This document shows, piece by piece, positions 1-7,268 of a stretch of DNA of 33,326 nucleotides. The DNA lies in assembly GCA_030656145.1 (NCBI GenBank), contig JAUSOF010000057.1, forward strand, positions 1 through 33,326, given 5' to 3'. How positions within the stretch are numbered: position 1 is the stretch's first letter; the number at the start of each line of letters is the position of its first letter. The notes below the pieces were generated by a model. It was not told where the DNA came from. It ran no database searches and was given only the letters and a program-made list of their open reading frames with translations. Both the position numbers and the translations under genes were made by a program. The DNA is from Pseudomonas sp. (GTDB lineage: Bacteria; Pseudomonadota; Gammaproteobacteria; Pseudomonadales; Pseudomonadaceae).

Positions 1-1
1 G

Positions 2-676
2 CGCCTCAAGGGCTACGTCCCCAGCGCGCAGTTCGCCCCACGGTTCATCGATGACAGCGCCAGCGCCTATCTGCATCTGCTCAACCAGAACCATGAGCGC
101 GCGCACTATATCGAGGGGCTGGCCCTGGCTTACGCCCACACGGAGGTGTTGCAGGTGCCGGATCGGACAATACGTCCCGAAGTCCTCCGGCCACTGCTGA
201 AAGCCTGCCGTGAAGGCCTGCGCCTGGAGTGTGAATATGTGTCCTTCAGCACGCCAAACGGCGAGACGCGCCTGATCGCCCCGCACACTTTGGTCTACAC
301 CGGCATGCGCTGGCATGTGCGCGCCTATTGCGAGCGCAACGGTGAGTACCGCGACTTTGTGCTGAGCCGCTTGCGCGGGACTCCAGATTTGATGGCCGAT
401 GACTCCACGCACGGCCGCGACGGCGATGAAGGCTGGAATACCGCCGTGCAGGTGATCATCGAAGCCGACTCGCGCCTCAAGCCGGAACAACAAGCCATCA
501 TCGAAAGCGACTACGGCATGCAGGATGGCCAACTGGTGATCGACACCCACGGCGCCCTGGTGCAATACGTGCTGCAGCGCTACCAGATCGACCCGAACAA
601 GGTGCATGCCAAGGCGACCGCGCAGCAGATTGTGGTGGCCAATCTGGATGAACTGAAGCAGTGGCTCTATCAGTGA
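2..676 (+). CDS. WYL-domain transcriptional regulator, C-terminal part (5' end outside window)
   Basis: The reading frame is open from the first bases of the window (start RLKGYVPSAQF) to TGA at 674-676, so the N-terminus lies outside; an internal GTG at 146 is not the likely start. The visible 224 residues match the WYL plus C-terminal extension architecture, with segments such as LIAPHTLVYTGMRWHVRAYC and FVLSRLRG. WYL domains bind nucleotides or other ligands and control DNA binding by an N-terminal winged helix, which is not visible here. The style is closest to the CapW/BrxR regulators that sit at the edge of defence islands such as CBASS and BREX; this closer assignment is from memory. 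It lies in what looks like the right end of an island inserted in ssrA, so its regulated genes should be to the left. The WYL assignment is firm; the target is unknown. Confidence 0.85.
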   Translation, partial: RLKGYVPSAQFAPRFIDDSASAYLHLLNQNHERAHYIEGLALAYAHTEVLQVPDRTIRPEVLRPLLKACREGLRLECEYVSFSTPNGETRLIAPHTLVYTGMRWHVRAYCERNGEYRDFVLSRLRGTPDLMADDSTHGRDGDEGWNTAVQVIIEADSRLKPEQQAIIESDYGMQDGQLVIDTHGALVQYVLQRYQIDPNKVHAKATAQQIVVANLDELKQWLYQ

Positions 677-700
677 GGAACAACGATAGCGACTAACCCG

Positions 701-1241
701 GTGCTGATCACCCTACCCCTACCCCTACCGCTCTGGCGGTGCATTCGGGTCAGCGGTGACGGCACGCTGCGCAAGTTGCACCACTTCATCCAGGCGGCCA
801 TGGGCTGGAACAGCAGCCACCTGCATCAGTTCAGCCTGGGCGAGCAACGTTTTATGCCGCCAGATCTCGGCTTTCCCGAGCCTGGTGTACTGGATGACCG
901 CAAGCACAAGCTGCGGCGCCTGCTCAAACAGGGTGACCGACTTCGCTACATCTACGACTTAGGCGATTGCTGGCAGCACGTGATCGCCGCGGAAGCAGTT
1001 GAGCCGGCGGAAGTCGCGGGCACCTGGGGCGAGGTACTAGCCGGCGCCCGCGCCTAACCGCCCGAGGATATCGGCGGCGTGCGGCTACCAGGGCTTTCTC
1101 GAATCAATCAGCCAGCGCCCTCTCGACGAGGATTGACGGGCTGCACTGGAATGGGCGGGCGGCAATTTCGATGCCGAGCTGTTCGACCACCGCTCGGCGA
1201 ACGCGTCGGTGCAGCGCATCTGCAATAACCTGTGTAGGTGA
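701..1241 (+). pseudogene. pRiA4b ORF-3-like protein, degraded
   Basis: A GTG at 701 opens a frame reading LWRCIRVSGDGTL, IQAAMGWNSSHLHQF and YIYDLGDCWQH, the typical N-terminal and central motifs of the plasmid pRiA4b ORF-3 family, whose function is not established. The frame stops at TAA 1055-1057, exactly where the family has the Cys of a CPPEDxGG motif; PPEDIGG follows directly after the stop. A frameshift near 1078 then moves the homology to another frame (GYQGFLESISQRPLDED), which meets TGA at 1134-1136. After that LEWAGGNFDAELFDHRSAN continues to TGA 1239-1241. So two stops and one frameshift break the gene. The start also carries a short CCCCTA tandem repeat (711-729). It follows the WYL gene by 24 bases and may once have been co-transcribed with it. 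Confidence 0.8.
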
Positions 1242-1244
1242 GCC

Positions 1245-1343
1245 TTATTGCTCTCCCCCATAAGCCAAACGAGCCAGCCCGGCAAGCAGGGGTAATAAGG
1301 CCAGGAAAACGATTACGTCAGTTAGCGAATTCATCATCAGCAT
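1245..1343 (-). CDS. possible 32-residue hydrophobic membrane peptide
   Basis: On the minus strand an ATG at 1343 opens a 32-codon frame ending in TAA at 1247-1245. Residues 9-27 are almost all hydrophobic (VIVFLALLPLLAGLARLAY), fitting one membrane span, with a short polar N-terminus and the tail GGEQ. A GAGG lies about 7 bases before the ATG. It runs against the decayed pRiA4b gene, ends four bases from its last codon, and would be transcribed away from the att-like site. I know no family for it. Size and context resemble small toxins or regulatory membrane peptides, but nothing proves expression. Confidence 0.35.
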   Translation of the reverse strand: MLMMNSLTDVIVFLALLPLLAGLARLAYGGEQ

Positions 1344-1620
1344 GGCAAACCTCATCGCGCAGTTGAAGGTGGTGATTCACACTAAGTTAATCGGCCACGG
1401 TTCGGCGATCTGTAAGCTTTTCGCACGTAAGGTTTTGGTACAGCACTTGGCTGGTCGAGCGCGCTAGACCTTGAGCCGCAAAAAACGGCACATATGGATG
1501 CCAGTTCAACTCCCCAAATGACCGTTCGTCGACAATATTGGGCGGGGTCATATTTGGGGGCACATCAAAAATATTTTAATATAAACTCCTTATTTAACAA
1601 TATCTTAAGCGCATAATTAA
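1344..1620. other. AT-rich end of island, no gene seen
   Basis: No convincing coding frame in either direction. Base composition falls sharply toward AT at about 1560-1620. A G-rich patch at about 1541-1566 (GGGCGGGGTCA and TTGGGGGCACAT) precedes it. This is what is usually seen just inside the att site of an integrative element, where integrase arm sites sit. Confidence 0.5.
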
Positions 1621-1639
1621 AACTCCCCCGGCTCCACCA
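1621..1639 (+). other. ssrA (tmRNA) 3'-end fragment, probable att site
   Basis: The 19 bases AACTCCCCCGGCTCCACCA reproduce, with a small difference in the T-loop side, the 3' end of Pseudomonas tmRNA including the encoded CCA. The rest of tmRNA (tag reading frame, pseudoknots) is absent upstream; AT-rich DNA lies there instead. Integrases that target ssrA rebuild the gene on one side and leave just this short 3' copy on the other. I therefore read it as the distal attachment site. Confidence 0.7.
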
Positions 1640-1650
1640 AACAAACATCT

Positions 1651-1676
1651 AAAGACGTCCACGGACGTCTTTTTTT
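1651..1676 (+). terminator. intrinsic terminator after the ssrA 3' fragment
   Basis: A 10-bp perfect stem (AAAGACGTCC and GGACGTCTTT) with a two-base loop, or 8 bp with a larger loop, runs into a T tract at 1670-1676. It sits 11 bases after the CCA of the ssrA fragment, so it is probably the original tmRNA terminator left on the chromosome side of the insertion. Confidence 0.85.
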
Positions 1677-1744
1677 GTGCCTGCAATCCAGCAAATACAG
1701 GGCTTTCAGCTCTATCAGCATCCGCACCTTTTGGCATTCAAAAT

Positions 1745-1783
1745 GGTATTCCAAGCACTCAGGCGCTAATTTTTTGGAATACC
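1745..1783. repeat. 9-bp inverted repeat GGTATTCCA / TGGAATACC
   Basis: Perfect inverted arms at 1745-1753 and 1775-1783 with a 21-base spacer that includes a T run. It lies at the start of a decayed stretch. It may be a hairpin or element end; no target duplication is visible. Confidence 0.5.
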
Positions 1784-1858
1784 GATGGGCGCAAAGCTAC
1801 CACCCTCTCTGAACCCAAGATCAAAGCCTCATCTTGACCGGGCGCTCCAATATCCGAA

Positions 1859-2079
1859 GTGCAAGCATATCTGGCCGTTCGCAATTCCCTGGAACGCATT
1901 GCCCTCCTCGATGTGGCGCAGATCAACAAGAACTGCGCCAGATTCGCAATCAAAAATGGCGCAGTTCTTAAAACTGCGCCAATGTTGAAGAACTCCGTCG
2001 ACTGCAAGAAGGTGTTCTCGCGCGCTACGGGCTCCGACCATCGGAGTTCATGTCCTGGAAATCGCACCATGGGTACTGA
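1859..2079 (+). pseudogene. remnant of an unrecognised gene split by a 41-bp insertion
   Basis: Two coding-like pieces lie in different frames: VQAYLAVRNSLERIALLD to NKNCA (from about 1859) and NVEELRRLQEGVLARYGLRP to a TGA at 2077-2079. Between them the 10-mer AACTGCGCCA is present at 1931 and again at 1972. Removing the 41 bases from 1931 to 1971 joins the pieces into one continuous frame of about 60 residues, charged and helical in character. The frame has a TGA at 1835-1837 upstream, so the N-terminus may be damaged as well. I do not recognise the family. Confidence 0.5.
1928..1981. repeat. 41-bp insertion with 13-bp inverted repeat and 10-bp direct repeat
   Basis: AAGAACTGCGCCA (1928-1940) is matched by its perfect inverse TGGCGCAGTTCTT (1957-1969) across 16 bases, and AACTGCGCCA recurs directly at 1972-1981. 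The unit can fold as a hairpin. Its pattern of one inverted and two direct copies suggests a templated duplication, or a very small foldback element, rather than a standard IS. Confidence 0.75.
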
Positions 2080-2167
2080 TGCGCTCAAGGACTGCCTAAC
2101 GGGCCCAGCCAGTAACGCTGCACAAGGTATCGTTTGGATTCGATCTCGACGAAAGGCTACCCAACCT

Positions 2168-2434
2168 TCAACGTGAGTTTCTTGGCACGATACCCACCTG
2201 CATACCGAACGGATTAAACACGCTATTCAAGGTCTGTACAGTTGGGTTGCTTTCGTCGTGCTCTAGCTGCCGCAAAGCTCGCAGGGACAGCTTACACATC
2301 TGCGCGAACCGCGCCTGTTGCAACCCCGTCACGTCCTTGCGTAATCGCCGCACGGCCTCGCCGATAGTGATTTCGCCGGAAGCCAACTGGTCCTGTAGCT
2401 CGGTGAGAATTCGATTTCGTTCGAGAATATCCAT
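2168..2434 (-). CDS. hipB: HipB-type antitoxin, XRE-family DNA-binding protein
   Basis: 88 residues. Residues 20-85 read as an XRE helix-turn-helix: an alpha-helical lead (EAVRRLRKDVTGLQQARFAQ) and a second half with LSLRALRQLEHDESNPTVQT, ending in the HipB-like FNPFGMQVGIV. HipB proteins neutralise HipA and repress their own operon. Its ATG (2434-2432) shares one base with the TAA of the preceding hipA (TAATG), so its translation is probably coupled to that of the toxin. The order toxin then antitoxin is the reverse of E. coli hipBA. The N-terminal 20 residues (MDILERNRIL) are an extension. Family assignment is good; DNA targets are inferred only from the palindrome upstream of hipA. Confidence 0.85.
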   Translation of the reverse strand: MDILERNRILTELQDQLASGEITIGEAVRRLRKDVTGLQQARFAQMCKLSLRALRQLEHDESNPTVQTLNSVFNPFGMQVGIVPRNSR

Positions 2435-3759
2435 TAGATGAGCCCCCAGCTTTTGAGCCGCTGCGGCAAATCTCGCAACGCGATGCGCGGATGATTCATT
2501 GTCGCCGCGGGCAACCCATCAGTACTCAGCAGGTCTGGCAAAGCCAGGAAAGCTTGCGCTGTGGCCCTGAGCCGCTGAAAAAGCTCATCAGCCTCGACCC
2601 ACTCAGCCGCTTCATTGCAGGCCGCTTGCCAGTCGACCTGCCCGGCCAGCTCAATCTGCTTTGGCCATTTTGTTGTACGCGTTACGCCTTCATCATCCAT
2701 GACCATAGGGGCCAGATCATAGATTGGGGCTAGGCTCACGCCTTGCTCAGTCCGAAGGATTGAGGTGTTTCGACCATGGTTGTCTGAGTTGCCAAGAATC
2801 TGATTCAGTAAATCACGCCGAATGTACTCGAATACCAAATCACCCACCTGTTCGGCCTGTCCAACGTTTTGCCATAACGCAACCAAGTTTCGCAGCACAT
2901 CCGGATGCGACATATAGCTGCCTGCTTCGACTACGCCTGACAGTGAATACATCGACTCAACAGCGACACGATTAACCCCAGCAGGACCAACCTCACGATC
3001 AAAGCGATGCATCCACAGGCTGGGCTTCTTTCCTTCCTCCAACGCCAGCCCTTCGGCCGCAATGGTATCGAGCCCCAACTGCCTAACCGCTCGATAGAAG
3101 CAGTACTCGCTGCGGAGAATGTCCTGATCGGTCTGGCTGGCTTTGTTGCGGGCGAACTTCACAAACCAGTGCTGCACAGCATCTGCATCGGGCAATACCG
3201 CGTCAGGATGCAAGGCGCCATGACGGTCTTCAGTTAACAATAGCTTTGGCGCCTCACCGCCTGCTCCAGTAGCGCCACCAATGGCAGCGCCCTGCTCGTA
3301 GGCGTACTCAAGAAAGCGTGAGTCGCGGCTGACCACTTCGTCCCGCGTAAAACCCAACACAGGACTGCCTGCGATTGCGCCTGCCGACTCCTTGATGCGC
3401 AAATTTCCAATAGGCGCAGGCGTACAGCGCCCCAACAGAAACAAATCCAGGCTCATGCCCTCCGGTCGCTCACCACTCAAACGCTTCAGCAAAAAGCGTC
3501 TAGCCGCACCGGCAGGCAAGATATCGAAGAGAAAGGCCGGAGCCTGTTTACTCCGCCAAGCGTCCCAACCCAGAGGTAACGTGGCACTGACCGCGCCATT
3601 CAGACGCGTGCTAATCGAGTCGAGGGAGCCCACTAGATAGCCCTGCGCGTACCCATACGTACAAGGACCATCCAACCCTAGGTCAGGCTGCTCGAAACCA
3701 ATCCCCATGGCGTCCTGCCATTCGCCACCCGCATAGAGTTGTAGAGTGAGCTTGTGCAT
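2434..3759 (-). CDS. hipA: HipA-type toxin kinase
   Basis: 441 residues from the ATG at 3759, about the length of E. coli HipA (440). HipA is a Ser/Thr kinase; the E. coli enzyme inactivates glutamyl-tRNA synthetase and causes persistence. Visible features are the N-terminal beta-rich domain, the Gly-rich ATP loop GGATGAGGEAPK near residues 161-172, the catalytic GNSDNHGRN (Asp326) and the metal-binding YDLAP (Asp348). I chose the ATG because GGTGA precedes it at proper spacing; a GTG nine bases upstream (3768) has no ribosome site. It is followed directly by hipB with a one-base overlap. The gene looks intact. Whether the target is GltX is not shown by the sequence. Confidence 0.9.
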   Translation of the reverse strand: MHKLTLQLYAGGEWQDAMGIGFEQPDLGLDGPCTYGYAQGYLVGSLDSISTRLNGAVSATLPLGWDAWRSKQAPAFLFDILPAGAARRFLLKRLSGERPEGMSLDLFLLGRCTPAPIGNLRIKESAGAIAGSPVLGFTRDEVVSRDSRFLEYAYEQGAAIGGATGAGGEAPKLLLTEDRHGALHPDAVLPDADAVQHWFVKFARNKASQTDQDILRSEYCFYRAVRQLGLDTIAAEGLALEEGKKPSLWMHRFDREVGPAGVNRVAVESMYSLSGVVEAGSYMSHPDVLRNLVALWQNVGQAEQVGDLVFEYIRRDLLNQILGNSDNHGRNTSILRTEQGVSLAPIYDLAPMVMDDEGVTRTTKWPKQIELAGQVDWQAACNEAAEWVEADELFQRLRATAQAFLALPDLLSTDGLPAATMNHPRIALRDLPQRLKSWGLI

Positions 3760-3786
3760 AGCGATCACCGGTAATTTAATGCCTAA

Positions 3787-3824
3787 ACCCTAGCCAAATC
3801 GCAAATAAAAGGCAATTAACTGCC
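3787..3824 (-). promoter_or_regulatory. putative hipA-hipB promoter and operator
   Basis: On the minus strand TTGCCT (3815-3810) and TAGGGT (3792-3787) are 17 bases apart, a plausible -35/-10 pair ending about 28 bases before the hipA ATG. The near-perfect palindrome GGCAATTAACTGCC (3811-3824) overlaps the -35 box, a fitting place for autorepression by HipB. Confidence 0.5.
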
Positions 3825-4661
3825 GATAAATGCTCTGCAATAATCAAAAAAGGCACTTTAATACCCATATAGATCCGGTATTCAGCAGGCACTTGCCTAG
3901 ACACCGCGCGGGTTCAACTTCCCGTGAAGGATTTGAACCCACAATTTGGATTCGCTACGTGCGTCTTGACGAAAGGCTCAAGGTTTCTGTGCTCGGAGCC
4001 GTGACTGTAGGAATTCCAACAAATCACTGGCGACAGACAACTGGTCTGAAACCGTTGATTTGAGCAGGAGAAAGAGGCTTAGGATTCACCCCCGAATCCA
4101 CAAAATTAGCGTTATAAATCAGGCGCTTAGCTAACAGCTACAGTGCCTTTTTTGGGTCTTTTTGGCCGGCTTATGCCGCCGTCATGTCAACCTCCCGCCA
4201 GCCAGCCACGATTCTGGCTATCGCCTCAACACCAGACAAAACGTTTTCCGTCGCTATTCTGGTTTGCGATCGGGCACCAGAGCCCCCTGCTTACCCAGGG
4301 CATCCCACGCTTGACGGGGGCACATAGGGGGGCATAAAACGCGCATCAGCTCGCTCGGAGAGGATGTGCCCCCAATGCCGCGGCTGATCGCCGTGGCGCT
4401 GGCGTGCTGGAGGCGGAACCGGACTGCCAAGCCTGCCCGGTAAATGGTACAGACCCGCGCGAGCAGCGAAAGCATGCTCACGCTGGCTGCCAGCCATTTA
4501 TTTCTTGATCAAACCCTGTCCGTTACCACGCAAACCGGGGCTGCTTCGATGATCGCGCAGATCGCACCCCAGGTTTGAACTGTCTGGAATTTCCGGAGAG
4601 TTGTCTGCCGCTGCAGCGTCCCTGAGTCATCTGACCTCAGACACAGGCACGGCAACCTGAA
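3825..4661. other. gene-poor region between hip operon and Fic remnant
   Basis: I see no intact gene. Short frames on both strands lack ribosome sites and family motifs. Noted signals are a nested hairpin GGGTTCAA...TTGAACCC at about 3910-3940, partial repeats of bases near 2133 and 2148 at 3945-3954 and 3968-3978, and a G-rich element GGGGGCACATAGGGGGGC at about 4316-4333 followed by a short broken frame starting MPRLIAV (about 4376). The last resembles the leader and start of integrase genes in pseudomonads but no integrase homology continues. Confidence 0.5.
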
Positions 4662-5459
4662 CTACCGCCGAACCTGCTTACCCAGCTCCGTCAGGTAATA
4701 ACACTGCAGGCGACTGTTGGGTTTATCCGGCCGGGTCATGGCAATCAGCCCTGCATCCAGCGCCGGACGCAGATAGCGCTCGCGGAAAGATTTGCGGTCG
4801 GCCAAGCCCAGGGCAGCTTGCAGCGCCTCACGGCTGACTTCGCCAACCATATGCCTGAGCAGCTCAGCGACTTGGGGGGTGACTTGAGGTGCGACTTGGG
4901 GGGTGATGCTCAGAATCGCATCGCGCAGCATGCTCAACATAAACACAATAAACGGCGCGCTGTCGGCTTGTTGGGTGCTGTCATTAATAGCGGCGTAATA
5001 CTCGGCTTGATGCGCGTGCACCAGGCTTTCCACCGGCACATGCGCTAACAGTGGCTGCCAACGGCTCAGAATCAAGGTTTGCCACAGCCGCCCCATACGC
5101 CCATTGCCATCGGCAAAGGGGTGGATAAATTCGAACTCGTAGTGAAAGACGCAACTGGCAATCAGAGGGGGCTGATCGGTTATTTCCAGCCAATGCAGCA
5201 GGTCGCGCATTAGCTGGCTGACGCGACTGGCCGGCGGGGCCATGTGCAGCACCTGATCACCCTTCATCACGCCAACACCGCCTTGACGGTAATGCCCGGC
5301 ATCGTCGATCAGGCCTTTCATCAGCAGTGCATGAGCATCGAGCAGATGCTGTTCACTCGCGGGCTGCCAGGCCTGCAGCTGCTCATAAACCGCCAGCGCA
5401 TTTCGCGCCTCCTGCACGTCCTGGGGCGGCGCGATGATGTGCTTAGCCGTTTGCTGCAG
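4662..5459 (-). pseudogene. Fic-domain protein, 5'-truncated
   Basis: From a GTG at 5417 the frame gives 251 residues; the open frame extends without a start to 5459, where a TAG precedes LQQTAKHIIAPPQDVQ. The core is a complete Fic domain with HPFADGNGRMGRL, the AMP-transfer motif, followed by a TPQVAPQVTPQV linker repeat and a winged-helix-like C-terminus (residues about 185-251). Relatives have roughly 100 more N-terminal residues, including the inhibitory helix with an S/TxxxEG(N) motif; I cannot find that part upstream in any frame. So the gene is probably dead, or if translated from the GTG it would lack its own inhibition. Fic enzymes AMPylate proteins. No partner antitoxin is seen. 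Confidence 0.75.
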
Positions 5460-5462
5460 CTA

Positions 5463-5889
5463 ACAGATACCTCGCTATCGCGCCGCGGAGTCGACTGGTT
5501 CCGCTAACCGCCCGACAGCAAACCCATCCGGAAATAATGAGCCCTGACTGCCCTCGTCAACCGGGTCTATCGGCCGGAGAAGATACTGTTCGTCACCCCG
5601 AATGACCTCCCGCGCTGCACGGGATACGCAACGCCAGGCCCCACGGCACGCCTTGCTGGCGAACGAGCCGGGGGCGCTCTGGAACGTGCAGCCCAATAGC
5701 GACCGTGACTGGCGCCGCCTTAGGCCGCCACAGCGTGTCGCGACACGACCCCGGCGACTGTTGCCGATCATTACCCGACTGATCACCCCGTATGCGCCCT
5801 GCGCAAAAAGTGAGCACGTACAGCCGAGCACGCGGGCCAGCGTTTGGCAGGCGGCAACCTCATCGGCAACTGCACGCTCAAATATCAGA
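5463..5889. other. gene-poor stretch upstream of the Fic remnant
   Basis: No recognisable gene. A minus-strand open frame with the piece GDEQYLLRPIDPVDEG and SLFPDGFAVGRL (about 5478-5595) looks somewhat coding and could be the tail of a lost protein, but the rest of that frame is unconvincing. The junction with the truncated Fic gene at about 5460 is a likely deletion point. Confidence 0.4.
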
Positions 5890-5927
5890 ATCTAGATATT
5901 TGCATTTCTAGATATGGCGTTTAGAAT
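5890..5927 (+). promoter_or_regulatory. putative promoter with repeated TCTAGATAT operator for the old yellow enzyme gene
   Basis: TCTAGATAT occurs at 5891-5899 and again at 5907-5915, 16 bases apart and so on nearly the same helix face. TTGCAT (5900-5905) and TAGAAT (5922-5927) form a -35/-10 pair with a 16-base spacer overlapping the second copy. The likely binder is the ArsR-type protein encoded at 7269, but this is inference. A further perfect TATAAT at 6024-6029 could start a much shorter transcript. Confidence 0.45.
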
Positions 5928-6050
5928 GGCACCCCATCGATCACCTCGCATCAGTCGGTTTTACACACAAGCCCCCGAACGGGGAGCCGCCTTCGAGTTG
6001 GGATGATCTCGCCTTATCGCATCTATAATTCGCTATATATGGATTTACTA

Positions 6051-7175
6051 ATGACACATAAATCGCTCTTCACTACCACCCAGCTTGGCCCTTACCCGCT
6101 GCGCAACCGCATCGTATTGCCGCCCCTTACCCGCTCGCGGAGTTCTCAGCCGGGCAACATCGCCAATGACCTGATGGCCACCTACTATCGCCAGCGCGCA
6201 GGTGCCGGCTTTATGGTCACCGAAGGCACCCAGATCGAACCACGCGGCCAGGGCTATGCCTGGACACCGGGCATTTATAGCCCCGCGCAAATCGAAGGCT
6301 GGAAGAAAGTCACCACGGCGGTGCATGACGAGGGCGGCATCATTTTCGCGCAACTGTGGCATGTGGGCCGGGTATCCCACACCTCGCTGCAGCCGCACGG
6401 CGGTGACCCGGTGGGCCCATCCGCGTTGCCTGCGCGCAGCGTCAAAGTCTTCATCGAAACCGCACCGGGCACGGGCGCTCTAGCAGACCCATCCACCCCC
6501 AGGGCTTTATCCAACGCGGAAATCAAAGAGCTGGTGCAGCTCTATGCGCAAGCGGCACGTAACGCGCTGGAGGCGGGCTTCGATGGCGTCGAGTTGCACT
6601 GCGCCAATGGTTATCTGGTCAACCAGTTCATCTCGGCGCACACCAATGTGCGCACGGATGAATATGGCGGCTCACTGCCGAATCGCTTGCGATTCCTGGC
6701 TGAGGTGACTCAAGCGGTTGCCGATGTGGTGGGTGCCGATCGATTGGGTGTGCGTTTTGCGCCCTTGTTCGTCAGCACTGACGAAGAGCGCGTGTACCTT
6801 GGCTTGGTCGAGGAGAACCCTCACGAGACCTACATCGAAGCCATAAAGGTGCTTGAGGACATTGGCATCGCTTACCTGTCACTGGCAGAGGCGGACTGGG
6901 ACAGCGCACCGGAGTTGCCAGACTCGTTCCGCAACGCGGTTCGAGAAACCTTCAGTGGTCGCATCCTCTATGCAGGGAAGTACACCCCGCAACGGGCAGA
7001 TGCGGCGATCACTGCCGGCTGGGCCGACCTGATTGCATTCGGCCGCCCCTTTATTGCCAACCCCGATCTGCCGGCGCGAATTGCCAATGACTGGCCGCTG
7101 AACCCGCTCGATGCGGCCAGTGTGTACGGCGGCACCGAGCACGGTTATATCGATTACCCCGCCTACCAGAACTAG
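6051..7175 (+). CDS. old yellow enzyme family NAD(P)H:flavin oxidoreductase (alkene reductase)
   Basis: 374 residues from the ATG at 6051; a longer in-frame start at 6003 would overlap a perfect TATAAT, so the shorter protein (MTHKSLFTTTQLGPYPLRNR) is preferred. It is a soluble FMN-dependent TIM-barrel enzyme reducing activated C=C bonds, and often quinones, nitro compounds or N-ethylmaleimide (NemA/XenB-type). Seen: PPLT (Thr27, FMN tuning), the substrate pair His183/Asn186 and Tyr188 in HCANGYL, DEYGGSLPNR, and the C-terminal FMN phosphate site YAGKYTP plus AFGRPFIANPDL. The length is usual for the family. The downstream ArsR-type regulator starts 93 bases after the stop, and regulator plus reductase suggests an electrophile-responsive detoxification pair. 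The substrate cannot be read from sequence. Confidence 0.93.
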   Translation: MTHKSLFTTTQLGPYPLRNRIVLPPLTRSRSSQPGNIANDLMATYYRQRAGAGFMVTEGTQIEPRGQGYAWTPGIYSPAQIEGWKKVTTAVHDEGGIIFAQLWHVGRVSHTSLQPHGGDPVGPSALPARSVKVFIETAPGTGALADPSTPRALSNAEIKELVQLYAQAARNALEAGFDGVELHCANGYLVNQFISAHTNVRTDEYGGSLPNRLRFLAEVTQAVADVVGADRLGVRFAPLFVSTDEERVYLGLVEENPHETYIEAIKVLEDIGIAYLSLAEADWDSAPELPDSFRNAVRETFSGRILYAGKYTPQRADAAITAGWADLIAFGRPFIANPDLPARIANDWPLNPLDAASVYGGTEHGYIDYPAYQN

Positions 7176-7268
7176 GTGACGCCGCTGCGTGCTCTCGACG
7201 AGAGGGCGCGCAGCGTGCCGAGGCGCAATCTGGTAAAGTCGCGAAAACCTACTCTATATGCCGTGCAC

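Noticed and set aside
711..729. CCCCTA repeats as CRISPR or telomere-like array
   Set aside because: Just three short units inside the start of a coding frame; no spacers, and no CRISPR array was seen anywhere in the window.
1759..2088. 109-codon minus-strand frame over the remnant region
   Set aside because: The plus-strand pieces make better protein sequence once the 41-bp insertion is removed; this frame has no motif.
3906..3945. A tRNA gene
   Set aside because: Only T-loop-like arms are present; no acceptor, D or anticodon arms can be formed and no CCA end fits.
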